A model generated the notes under the pieces. The model was not told the DNA's origin and searched no databases. It saw only the letters and a list, made by a program, of their open reading frames with translations. A stretch of DNA of 64,000 bases from Pseudomonas sp. PH1b (GTDB taxonomy: Bacteria; Pseudomonadota; Gammaproteobacteria; Pseudomonadales; Pseudomonadaceae): contig NZ_AYMU01000016.1 in the NCBI RefSeq assembly GCF_000633395.1, positions 1-64,000 on the forward strand, written 5' to 3'. Below, in pieces: positions 50,071-58,239 of this stretch. Within the stretch, counting starts at the first letter, position 1, and the number at the start of each line of letters is the position of its first letter. The position numbers and the translations under genes were made by a program.

Positions 50071-50649
50071 TCACTGACCGAGGATCTGCTTCATCAAGGC
50101 GGCGTGGCCGGCCGGATCGGCGGCCCGGGAAATCACCTGGATCACCGCCATGCGGGTGCCGGACCCGGCGATCAGCGTCGAGTTCAGGGTCTGCCCGCCG
50201 CCCTGGGTGGCGGTGCTGTCGATCTGCCGTACACCCAGGCCCTTGAGGGTCATGCTCTTCTCGCTCTGCTTGCTGAAGTCCGGCAGCGCGGCGGCCTGTT
50301 GCGAAAGAAAGCCGCTCACCGCCTCATCGAGAAAGGCCGCGTCGTTGTCCTTGACCTGGGCGCCATTGGGAATGGTGTTCTGCGCGGCGATCACCACGCT
50401 GCGGGTGGTCGCGTTGGCGTACAGGGTGCCACTGGCGCCCTCGGTGCCATTGGTTTCGCTGCCTTGCGCCAGGGGAGAGGCGCTGAAGCCCTTGGGCAGG
50501 GTGAAGGCGAGCTTGCCGCCGAGCAGCGAGACCTTCTCCCCTGAGCCCTGCTTGGTCGTGGGTTGGCTCGCGGCAACGGCGTTCAGCGCCCCCAGGCTTG
50601 CCAGGGTGGCGAACACCAGGACCAGGGCTTTTGTTGCGAAGGATGACAT
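50071..50649 (-). CDS. Exported protein of unknown function (possibly DcrB-like)
   Basis: 192 residues with a signal peptide (about 1-27, ending NAVAAS). The mature part begins with KVSLLGGKLAFTLPKGF, then alternates strands and a helix, ending ALMKQILGQ. The KLAFTLPKGFSA pattern recalls DcrB/DUF1795-like periplasmic proteins, but this is only a weak match. No cysteines in the mature part. Start ATG 50649 with GGAGATTGTGC upstream. The gene converges with the esterase gene, leaving 13 bases between. Confidence 0.6.
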   Translation of the reverse strand: MSSFATKALVLVFATLASLGALNAVAASQPTTKQGSGEKVSLLGGKLAFTLPKGFSASPLAQGSETNGTEGASGTLYANATTRSVVIAAQNTIPNGAQVKDNDAAFLDEAVSGFLSQQAAALPDFSKQSEKSMTLKGLGVRQIDSTATQGGGQTLNSTLIAGSGTRMAVIQVISRAADPAGHAALMKQILGQ

Positions 50650-50907
50650 GCACAATCTCCGGGCAGAGGATCAAAGGCGCGCATCATCCCACGGCCGTCA
50701 CAGCCTGCTCCAGAGGGATTTCTTACGCCGGACCAATGGCCCAGGTCCTTACCGGCAAGGGCGGCAGGGAGCTGTTCGCCCGGGCTGGCTCCCCGGGCCA
50801 ACCCCATGGACGCGCGGCGGCTGCTCGGCGGCGCCGGAGCCTATGGCCAGGGAAGGGCTCATCCCCTCAATCGCCGGGGGCCCAGTCACTCTTCAGGGGC
50901 TCCTCGG

Positions 50908-51681
50908 TCAGCGCCGCTCATCCCCGGCAGCGCTCGGTTGCAAGAGGTGCTTGCTCAAGGCCAGTACCAGCATCGACACCGCCACCCCCAGTACGAACGC
51001 TGCCAGTCCCAGCGCGGGCAAGGCCAGGGCCAATACCAGGCAGAAGGCGGCGAAGGAATACAGGCCCGTGCTCAGGGCGCGCAGCAGTAGCGTGGTAAAG
51101 GCTGCACCCTGGCTCTGATGGGAGAATACCGCCAGTACACTGCCCAGGACCGGGAACACCGCGAGCATGCCGCTCCAGCGCTCGCCGACGTGGTTGGCCA
51201 GCAGGGTCACGGCCAGGGTCAGCAGGGCGCCAGCGAGCATGCGGTAAGCCAGCCGGTCGGAGGTTGCCGCGGGCAGGGCAGGCCCCGAGCTGACCTTGGG
51301 GAAGGCGCGGGGCGCCAGCAGCAGGGCGCTGGCGGCGCAGAAGATGGAGAACCCCAGGGAGGTCGGAACCTGGGCGATGGCCGTGGCCAGCAGTGCCCAG
51401 ACCAGTGTGGCAATCGCCAGGGCCCCGGGCCAGGCCAGGGTCTGCGCCGCATGGCTGTAGGCGACGCTGAAGGCAATCATGGCGAACACCGCCGACAGCG
51501 CGGCCACCGCGGCATGGGCGGCGAACGCCTGACCCTGCTCCAGGGCCAGGAACAGCAGGATCGGCCCCACCACCACCGGAAAACCGGCCAGCCAGCCGGC
51601 GACATTGGGCCCCCAGCGTTTTCCCGCCAGGGAGATCAGCAGCAGGAAGCCCGGAACCGTCAGCAGTTTCAACAGCAGCAT
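50908..51681 (-). CDS. Polytopic membrane protein of unknown function
   Basis: 257 residues. About eight to ten hydrophobic segments fill nearly the whole protein (MLLLKLLTVPGFLLLISLAG…, then repeated 18-22 residue stretches). The conserved-looking GPNVAGWLAGFPVVVGPILL lies near 28, and HVGERWSGMLAVFPVLGS in the second half looks like a related copy. This suggests two similar halves, as in small transporters. No named family. Start ATG 51681. The frame is open further upstream, but the residues there look non-coding. Confidence 0.65.
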   Translation of the reverse strand: MLLLKLLTVPGFLLLISLAGKRWGPNVAGWLAGFPVVVGPILLFLALEQGQAFAAHAAVAALSAVFAMIAFSVAYSHAAQTLAWPGALAIATLVWALLATAIAQVPTSLGFSIFCAASALLLAPRAFPKVSSGPALPAATSDRLAYRMLAGALLTLAVTLLANHVGERWSGMLAVFPVLGSVLAVFSHQSQGAAFTTLLLRALSTGLYSFAAFCLVLALALPALGLAAFVLGVAVSMLVLALSKHLLQPSAAGDERR

Positions 51682-51988
51682 GGGGGCACTCGGTGGATGA
51701 ACGGTGCGACACGCTAGCATCCAAATGCGCCTTTGGCGCGTATCACTGGACAAGGGCGGCACAGACCGGCCGGCGCAAGGGCCGGTCGGCAGGGTTCAAT
51801 GGGGCGGCGCGGCACCGCACGCCCGGGGAACGTCTCACGGGGCTGTGGCCGACCCCGCCGTTGCGGACCTGAGGTCAGGCCCTGATACAGGGCGTGCCAG
51901 CTGAGTGATTGGCGGCCTCGGGTCCTTTTCCGTTCTTCGGGCCAGCGCCTGCTGCCGGGCGCTGGCCCACTGCTGGAGGGCAGGGTGA
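51682..51988. other. Intergenic region with no supported gene
   Basis: About 307 bases between divergent genes, GC-rich, with no recognised terminator, RNA or repeat. It contains the promoter of the chalcone-isomerase-like gene at its right end, but no clear motif was seen. Confidence 0.5.
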
Positions 51989-52516
51989 ATGAAAGACCGA
52001 TTGCTGCACTGCATCCGTGGTGGCCTGTGGCTGTTGCTCCTGCTCGGCGCCACGGCCAATGCCGGTTGGCAGGAAGCCTTGCCCGATGCCCGCCTGGTGG
52101 GCAGCGGCGAGTTCAGCTGGTTCGGCTTCAAGGTCTACCGGGCGCGGCTCTGGAGCACGCTCACGCCCCTGGCCGCCGACCGCCCTTTTGCCCTGGAGTT
52201 GACCTACCGGCGTAACCTCAGCCGCGACGACCTGGTGCAGGCCAGCCTCGATGAGATCAAGCGTCTGTCTGGGGCCAGTATCAGCCCGGGGCAGCTCGAG
52301 GCGTGGCAGCGGCAGATGGAGCTGTCCTTTGTCGATGTCACGCCGGGCCGTACCCTCACCGGGGTGCGGCTGCCCGGTCGTGGGGTGCAGTTCTTCGTTG
52401 ACCAGCGCCTGCAGCACGAGGTGGATGACGAGGCCTTTGCCCAGGCCTTCTTTGCGATCTGGCTCGATCCGCGCACGCGCAATCCGCACCTGCGTGAGCA
52501 ACTCCTGGGGCCGTAG
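51989..52516 (+). CDS. Chalcone-isomerase-like exported protein
   Basis: 175 residues with signal peptide (about 1-25, ATANA). It matches the chalcone-isomerase-like family: RLVGSGEFSWFGFKVYRARLW, LELTYRRNLSRDDLVQASLDEI, and near the C-terminus GVQFFVDQRLQHEVDDEAFAQAFFAIWLDPRT (spread over 126-160). Bacterial members are periplasmic fatty-acid-binding-like proteins, not true chalcone isomerases. No neighbour explains its ligand. It converges with the DCC gene (10 bases between stops). Start ATG 51989 follows AGGGTGA. Confidence 0.8.
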   Translation: MKDRLLHCIRGGLWLLLLLGATANAGWQEALPDARLVGSGEFSWFGFKVYRARLWSTLTPLAADRPFALELTYRRNLSRDDLVQASLDEIKRLSGASISPGQLEAWQRQMELSFVDVTPGRTLTGVRLPGRGVQFFVDQRLQHEVDDEAFAQAFFAIWLDPRTRNPHLREQLLGP

Positions 52517-52526
52517 GCGCAAATGC

Positions 52527-52994
52527 TCAGGGGGAGGGGGCGTCGTCGAGAAACCGTCCCTGGTGATCCGGGCTGGGCAACAGGCAGACATCGTAGCGGC
52601 CGAACCAGCGGTAGCGGTTGCGGGCAATCCGATCGTAGACCCAGTCCCGCAGTGGCCGGGGCACCCCGCGCAGCAGGCGCACCCAGCGCCAGGGTGCGGG
52701 GAGCTGGGCCATCAGCCGGATAAAGGCCTCGGAGCGCTGGGACAGGCGCGAGCCCTCGATCAGCACCACGCTGTCGAAACACTCGGTGGGCAAGCCGAAC
52801 CAGGCCAACAGCGCCTGGCCCTGGGGCGATTGCACCGAGGCCAGCTTGATCCGCCGTTCAGCGTCATGGCCGATGACAAAGCGCACCGAGGCATTGCACA
52901 GCTTGCACACGCCGTCGAACAGCAGCACCCGGTCGCCGGGTTGCAGAAAGGGCGGCAGGCGCTCGTCTGCTGAAGGTGTTTCGCAGCTGTTCAC
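52527..52994 (-). CDS. DCC-family thiol-disulfide oxidoreductase (DUF393)
   Basis: 155 residues with GTG start at 52994. DCC family signature FDGVCKLCN (Asp27 to Cys33, with CxxC at 30-33), then RFVIGHDAERRIKLASVQSPQG and the characteristic SEAFIRLMAQL. The domain ends RYDVCLLPSPDHQGRF. Thioredoxin-like cytoplasmic proteins of this family are believed to act on disulfides; function is not established. It is divergent from mntH, 142 bases away. Confidence 0.85.
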   Translation of the reverse strand: MNSCETPSADERLPPFLQPGDRVLLFDGVCKLCNASVRFVIGHDAERRIKLASVQSPQGQALLAWFGLPTECFDSVVLIEGSRLSQRSEAFIRLMAQLPAPWRWVRLLRGVPRPLRDWVYDRIARNRYRWFGRYDVCLLPSPDHQGRFLDDAPSP

Positions 52995-53136
52995 AGGGCA
53001 CCCTGGAAATAAAGTCGATACCCGCAGCAGTTTTCTGCGGGGTGGAAGCTGCGCAGCATACTCCCCTCAAGACAGAAAATTCAGGCTTGGGCGCGCTCGC
53101 GCAAACGTCTAAGCTGGGCCCCTGCGCCAATCTGCC

Positions 53137-54468
53137 GTGGAAGCGTCCGTGAAATTCAGCCTGCCGAAATTAGCCACTGCCCCCTTTTGCCCGCCGGAAG
53201 TGGCGGGTTCCGTGTCCGTCGACCCCAGCGCTTCGCTGTGGCGGCGCCTGCTGCGCTTCGCCGGCCCCGGCTTGCTGGTTTCCATCGGCTACATGGACCC
53301 CGGCAATTGGGCCACGGCCATCGAGGCCGGCTCGCGCTACGGCTACAGCCTGCTGTTCGTGGTGCTGCTGGCGAGCCTGGCCGGGATGGCCGTGCAGTGC
53401 CTCTGCTCGCGCCTGGGGATTGCCACCGGCCGCGACCTGGCGCAGCTTTGCCGGGAGCGCTACAGCACCCGTTCGGCGCGCACCCAGTGGCTGCTGGCGG
53501 AGGTCTCGATCATCGCCACGGACCTCGCCGAAGTGCTGGGCTGCGCCCTGGCCTTCCACCTGTTGCTGGGGGTGTCCCTGAGCACCGGGATCGTCATTAC
53601 CGCCTTCGATACCCTGCTGGTGCTGGCCTTGCAGAACCGCGGCTTTCGCCGGCTGGAGGCGATCATGCTGGCGCTGGTGGCGACCATCGGCGTGTGCTTC
53701 TTCATCGAGCTGCTGCTGATCAAACCCTATTGGCCGGAGGTGGCCCGGGGCTTCGTGCCGTCGTTGTCAGCCATCAGCGACGCCGCGCCGCTGTACCTGG
53801 CGATCGGCATCCTCGGCGCCACGGTGATGCCCCACAACCTCTACCTGCACACCTCCATCGTGCAGACCCGCCAGGTGGGCCAAGACCTGGCCAGCCGCCG
53901 GGAGGCGGTCAAGCTGGCGCGGATCGATACCATCGGTTCCCTGGCCCTGGCGCTGCTGGTCAACGCGGCGATCCTGATCCTTGCCGCTGCGGCCTTTCAC
54001 AACACCGGCCACAGTGACGTGGTGGAGATCCAGGACGCCTACCACCTGCTCGACCCGCTGGTGGGCGGGGCCCTGGCCAGCGTACTGTTCGGCGTGGCCC
54101 TGCTGGCTTCGGGGCAGAGCTCGACCTTCACCGGGACCATTGCTGGCCAGGTGATCATGGAGGGTTACCTCAATCTGCGGATTCCCTGCTGGCAGCGGCG
54201 CCTGATCACCCGTGGGCTGGCCCTGATCCCGGCGTTCATCGGCGTCTGGCTGCTGGGCGATGGCGCCGTGGGCCAGTTGCTGGTGCTGAGCCAGGTGGTG
54301 CTCAGCCTGCAACTGCCGTTTGCCCTGTACCCGCTGATCCGCATGACCAACGACCGGCGCCTGATGGGCGAGTTCGTCAACCGCTGGCCGACCAAGGCCC
54401 TGGCCTGGAGCCTGTTCGCCATCATCAGCGCGGCCAATGCCTGGCTTTTGCTGGCGTTGATCATTTGA
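53137..54468 (+). CDS. mntH: Nramp-type divalent metal transporter MntH
   Basis: 443 residues with eleven membrane segments. Nramp hallmarks are DPGN at 54-57 in helix 1 and MPHN at 231-234 in helix 6, the residues that bind Mn(II)/Fe(II) and couple to protons. GQSSTFTGTIAGQVIMEGYL is the family cytoplasmic loop. It imports Mn(II) and perhaps Fe(II) across the inner membrane. The start may be GTG 53137 or GTG 53149; both are non-ATG. No MntR or Fur site was identified with certainty. AT-rich DNA begins immediately after its stop. Confidence 0.92.
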   Translation: MEASVKFSLPKLATAPFCPPEVAGSVSVDPSASLWRRLLRFAGPGLLVSIGYMDPGNWATAIEAGSRYGYSLLFVVLLASLAGMAVQCLCSRLGIATGRDLAQLCRERYSTRSARTQWLLAEVSIIATDLAEVLGCALAFHLLLGVSLSTGIVITAFDTLLVLALQNRGFRRLEAIMLALVATIGVCFFIELLLIKPYWPEVARGFVPSLSAISDAAPLYLAIGILGATVMPHNLYLHTSIVQTRQVGQDLASRREAVKLARIDTIGSLALALLVNAAILILAAAAFHNTGHSDVVEIQDAYHLLDPLVGGALASVLFGVALLASGQSSTFTGTIAGQVIMEGYLNLRIPCWQRRLITRGLALIPAFIGVWLLGDGAVGQLLVLSQVVLSLQLPFALYPLIRMTNDRRLMGEFVNRWPTKALAWSLFAIISAANAWLLLALII

Positions 54469-55148
54469 ACGCGTATGCCCCCTCGGCTTGGGATTGAGAG
54501 GATGCTTCAAACGGTGCAGGTTGTAATTTTCTGATGGAGTTATTTTAAGTTGTCTCTCTTTTTATTTCTCAAGCGATCTGGCAGCGTTTGCAACTATAAA
54601 GTGAGAAAGTTTTAATGTGATAAGTGGGGTGTGGGGGCTAAAAAAGCTGAGGGGTAATCTATCCAGGCAATGATTTATAGGGGCTGGCTTCGTGCTTGTT
54701 AAAAGTTACTTGTATGATCTATTCGGCATTGCTGAATAGTAAAAAAACATCCTTGTCGTGTCTCAGGAAACTTTGGATGCTTGGCGATTTTGCTATGTTT
54801 TCTGCTTCGGAGTTTAGCCTGCATTTTCTTGTAAGTTCTTCGAGATGGGGTGGAGAGTTTCTATTTTTGAAGAGGTGCGAGTCATGTTCATGGTTTAAGC
54901 TATTATTCATGGGTCAAGTTGTAGTAAGGGACGTATTTGCCTCGATATCGCGATCATGCATAAGACTCAGTAGCAGTTGAGTGTTTGTCTTGCTGGCTCC
55001 AGAAAAGTTCGGGAGCTAGCATGAGGTTCTATTTTTATAAACTTGAATATCTGGGTGGGACTAATCTGTAGCTGCGGAATGGGAACATGTCTATATCGCA
55101 GTGATTGTCGTGTTGGGTTGGTTGTTAATGAATGCTTTTATTCTTTAG
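54469..55148. other. AT-rich gap without a supported gene
   Basis: About 680 bases of visibly AT-richer DNA after mntH. Open frames of 60-95 codons exist on both strands (for example 54696-54980 plus and 54719-54910 minus) but lack ribosome sites, codon bias or any recognised motif. The region may be eroded coding DNA at the edge of a horizontally acquired block, or an untranslated region. Confidence 0.4.
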
Positions 55149-56387
55149 TTAGTTAGGGGCAGTATTTTTAGCGCAGAATGATATGTTGTTTGCCAACCAG
55201 TCAAAGTCGAAATAACTTGAGACTTGTGCTGCTTTGGACAAGGCTAAGCAGGGATCTAGGCTGTTGGTTACTCCGAGGGGGCCCAGGACTATCGAGCTGG
55301 CTATAAGGAAAATACATGTCTTCTTGTTACTGTGCAAAAATATACAGACATAATCTCTCAGTGAGGAATCTCTATACAGAAAAATAGAAATGGCAATAAA
55401 GATGTTGGTGATGGCCAACGACCACCATCTAAAGTGGTCACTTCCTAGGGGGTAAAGTGCTAGCGGAGACAGTGCTGCAAGCATAACCAGAAACATTGGT
55501 TTGCTAAGCTTGGGTTTGTTATTCGAATTTATAAATTTTCTTGCTAGGAAAATCATTGGTAATAAAATGAATGTAAATGCGATTAGGCTGTGAAGAATGT
55601 ATTTGATTGATGCTCCGGCATGTGCTGTCCTGTTTATATTTTGGATAACTCCTCCCTTGTATAAAACATCTAGCGAGTCGCTGACAACCCAGTTCCCGTA
55701 TTTTTCCCTAGAGAGTAGCAGGTCTTTTTCCAGGTTTTCATGGTTAAGTAACCCTTGTGTGGAAACAATGTAGGTAACTGCCAGTAAAGCTATGAGTGTC
55801 AGGAGTTTAATTGGTAGTTTTTTGGGGTCTGGCTCAATGTATATCCAGTAAGCAATAACCAATGGTACATACATGAAGAAAGAAGCTTCATGTGCGAGTA
55901 TTGAAGTGCTCATCGAAATAAGTACAATCAATGCACCCAGTGGGCCACGGAATCTTGTTATAAAAAGCATTGAGGTTAAGGCGAGAGCTAAGCAGAAGGT
56001 ATCAAATCTGCCTGGGTCGTAAATGAAATGTTGGAGGGTTGCTGGGTGGGTGAGTGCGATAAAGAAAAAAATCCAGATGCCGGCTTTTCCGCTTTTCGAG
56101 ACAGGTACGTAGAATACGATTGTGAGGAGGGCAAGTGCACTGCTAAGTATGATGTACGAAGCTATGGCGATATTGTTGCGGTCGATATGGTCTACAAATA
56201 TTCTTAGCGCTTCGCCTAGTAGACCTCTTTTGACAAAGCTTTCAGAGTAATTGAAAAGCCACTGAGTGGAGTTCCAATTGCTAATTGCAGTGTGCGATCT
56301 GAGGAGAATTAGGGTTGATAAGAAGATGAATAGCAATAGCATCACTTTTTTTGGGGGTAGATAAACTCCATGATTATATTGATTCAT
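55149..56387 (-). CDS. Large polytopic membrane protein, candidate GT-C-like glycosyltransferase
   Basis: 412 residues from ATG 56387 (AGGA upstream; ATG 56423 in the same frame lacks a ribosome site). About nine or ten membrane helices. The first periplasmic loop has NWNSTQWLFNYSESFVKRGLLGE, a pattern I associate with membrane proteins of polysaccharide clusters, and loops carry HPATLQHFIYDPGRFDTF and GSDHFRWWSL with acidic and basic residues. Codon use is much more AT-rich than that of the chromosome. It lies 152 bases downstream of the arabinose-lipid operon on the same strand. That makes an arabinofuranosyltransferase of the GT-C type a reasonable but unproven inference. No known domain is certain. 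Confidence 0.5.
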   Translation of the reverse strand: MNQYNHGVYLPPKKVMLLLFIFLSTLILLRSHTAISNWNSTQWLFNYSESFVKRGLLGEALRIFVDHIDRNNIAIASYIILSSALALLTIVFYVPVSKSGKAGIWIFFFIALTHPATLQHFIYDPGRFDTFCLALALTSMLFITRFRGPLGALIVLISMSTSILAHEASFFMYVPLVIAYWIYIEPDPKKLPIKLLTLIALLAVTYIVSTQGLLNHENLEKDLLLSREKYGNWVVSDSLDVLYKGGVIQNINRTAHAGASIKYILHSLIAFTFILLPMIFLARKFINSNNKPKLSKPMFLVMLAALSPLALYPLGSDHFRWWSLAITNIFIAISIFLYRDSSLRDYVCIFLHSNKKTCIFLIASSIVLGPLGVTNSLDPCLALSKAAQVSSYFDFDWLANNISFCAKNTAPN

Positions 56388-56539
56388 AGGGGGTCCTAGA
56401 TTTGAACTCTTGAGTTTTTTCATTTTTTCGAGTGATGGGCTGAATGGTTTATTTCTTTTCGGATGGATGCGTTTTTTATGTGATTGGTTCTTAGATGTTG
56501 GTGTGGAAACTGTAGGTCGTTTTTTGTCGTTGCCGACTT

Positions 56540-57502
56540 TTAGTGTATGTTGCTTACGCTACGAATGTTGCTATACCACAGACTGATAGCTCCAATTCCT
56601 ACTGCGAACCACAGTGTGGCGAGTCTTATCAGTACTGTTGCTGCGATAGCATCAGGGGTGGGCATACCTTTCCACACCAGCAGGCTAACCATCACTGCTT
56701 CGGCGCCGCCCAAGCCTCCTGGCATGAAACTCAAGGCACCTGCCAGCATTGCCAGAGCGTATACGAATACGGCGAATGTGGGAGTGATCTCGGCTCCCAT
56801 CCAAGAAAGAATCCAATAGAACGCGAGTGCTTCTGAGCTCCAAGCAATAAGACTTAACAACGTTGCGCTAAGTAGTAAGTGCAAGCGGTGGCAGGCTTGG
56901 GCGTCTAACAAAATCTGAAGAAGGTGTTTTACCAAGTCGAATATTTTGTGATTTCGTTTATCAACCAGTTTGAGAGATCCTTCGATTACCCGACGTTGAG
57001 AAAAGGCCAGGAGACCGATAAGAGCCAACATGGAGGCAAGGAGAACCATCGATTGGGCTGCGGGGTATTGAGTTAAGCCGAACAGTGTCAGCAACACCAC
57101 CGCAATCAGGTCTGACAATCGCTCACTGAAAAAAGCCGCAAAGCTCTTGGAGTAGGGGACGCCCCAAGGTTTTAGGAGTACCCCGCGCAGAGCCTCTCCA
57201 GCTTTGCCTGGGGTGGTAGTCAAGGCAAAGCCGGAAAGATAGATTCTGAGACTTGGTTGCCAGGCGATGGGGTACCCTAGAGCTTTCAGATAGCCTTGCC
57301 AGCGCAAGAAGCGTAATGCGTAGTTTAGCGATGACATCAACAGGGCTATGGCAATGCCGATAGCCCCTACTTCTTTGATTGCCGCGTTTACGGCCTGCCA
57401 GCCCCCCCATAGGGAGAAGAGTAGATATCCCAAAGCTGACAGTACGACCGAGAAGATGACGGCCCGATACTTCCAGCCAGATAGATAGTTGGCCTCACTC
57501 AC
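56540..57502 (-). CDS. Lysylphosphatidylglycerol synthase TM region/UPF0104 family membrane protein
   Basis: 320 residues, eight to nine membrane helices, of the flippase-like UPF0104/AglD-type family. The family core is ALRFLRWQGYLKALG, FALTTTPGKAGEALRGVLL, FFSERLSDLIAVVLL (E-R-x-x-D) and FMPGGLGGAEAVMVSLL. It lacks the soluble lysyl-transferase domain of MprF. In arabinose-lipid clusters such a protein is a candidate for moving the lipid-linked sugar across the membrane. It overlaps the SDR gene by 4 bases (ATGA), so it belongs to the same operon. The function is inferred from family and context. Confidence 0.78.
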   Translation of the reverse strand: MSEANYLSGWKYRAVIFSVVLSALGYLLFSLWGGWQAVNAAIKEVGAIGIAIALLMSSLNYALRFLRWQGYLKALGYPIAWQPSLRIYLSGFALTTTPGKAGEALRGVLLKPWGVPYSKSFAAFFSERLSDLIAVVLLTLFGLTQYPAAQSMVLLASMLALIGLLAFSQRRVIEGSLKLVDKRNHKIFDLVKHLLQILLDAQACHRLHLLLSATLLSLIAWSSEALAFYWILSWMGAEITPTFAVFVYALAMLAGALSFMPGGLGGAEAVMVSLLVWKGMPTPDAIAATVLIRLATLWFAVGIGAISLWYSNIRSVSNIH

Positions 57503-58239
57503 AAACTGAGTCTCTTGAAAATAGGCTGCGGAATACTACGAATGATCAACATGATCAATGCCCAGAATCCGGGCGTATAAAGGACCGCAGCTTTGCTATT
57601 GATTCCCTTGATGATCCGTATCGCAACTTGTTCTGGAGTTGCAACCATCGGGCGTGGGAGAGCAAGCCCCTGAGTCATTGGAGTATCGACAAACCCCGGC
57701 TTAATAGTGGTTACATATACACCAGCTTTGAACAGGCGCGCTCGCAGGCCTTCGCAGAAGGTGGATACAGCGGCCTTCGCGGTACCGTAAAGATAGTTGG
57801 AGGGGCGTCCACGGTCACCTGCGACAGACGAAATGACCGCCAGACTACCGCACCGCTGAGTTTCCAGGTGATTAGCCAGAAGACTCAGCAGAGCGATAAC
57901 CGAAGTGCCATTTGTAGCAAACTCTTGCAGTGCGACTTTGGTATCCCGCTCACAGGCCTTTTGATCAGGTAAGGTGCCGTGCGCGATGAGGATAATGTCG
58001 ATTTGCTGCATTGCGGCCAGGCAACTTTCGAGCATGGCTGGGTGCTTATCCAGATGATTGACGTCCATAGAATGCTGGTGGACAGCCTTTGCCCCTCTTA
58101 CGCTTAGATCCGCTGCAGTATGTTGCAGCTTTTCTTCGTTGCGCGCGACCAGGAATAATTCATTTCCTTGCTCGGCCCACAAGCGGGCGCAGGCTGTAGC
58201 AATTGCTGAAGTGGCGCCGATTATCAGTACTCGTTTCAT
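57499..58239 (-). CDS. SDR oxidoreductase, DprE2-like (decaprenylphosphoryl-2-keto-ribose reductase)
   Basis: 246 residues, a classical short-chain dehydrogenase: GATSAIATACARLWA nucleotide-binding start, IDIILIAHGTL, catalytic Ser in VISSVAGDRGR, YGTAK with Tyr and Lys, and KPGFVDTPMT. The N-terminal GATSAIA form and the IIRSIPQPIFKRL end match DprE2-type reductases, which finish the C2' epimerisation of polyprenyl-phosphoryl ribose to arabinose. It shares ATGA overlaps with the DprE1-like gene before it and the UPF0104 gene after it. Sequence alone would allow a general SDR; the pairing with DprE1 makes the assignment likely. Confidence 0.82.
   Translation of the reverse strand: MKRVLIIGATSAIATACARLWAEQGNELFLVARNEEKLQHTAADLSVRGAKAVHQHSMDVNHLDKHPAMLESCLAAMQQIDIILIAHGTLPDQKACERDTKVALQEFATNGTSVIALLSLLANHLETQRCGSLAVISSVAGDRGRPSNYLYGTAKAAVSTFCEGLRARLFKAGVYVTTIKPGFVDTPMTQGLALPRPMVATPEQVAIRIIKGINSKAAVLYTPGFWALIMLIIRSIPQPIFKRLSL

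Noticed and set aside
54696..54980. A 94-codon plus-strand frame in the AT-rich gap
   Set aside because: No ribosome site, no family, Ser/Phe/Leu-rich composition expected of random AT-rich sequence.
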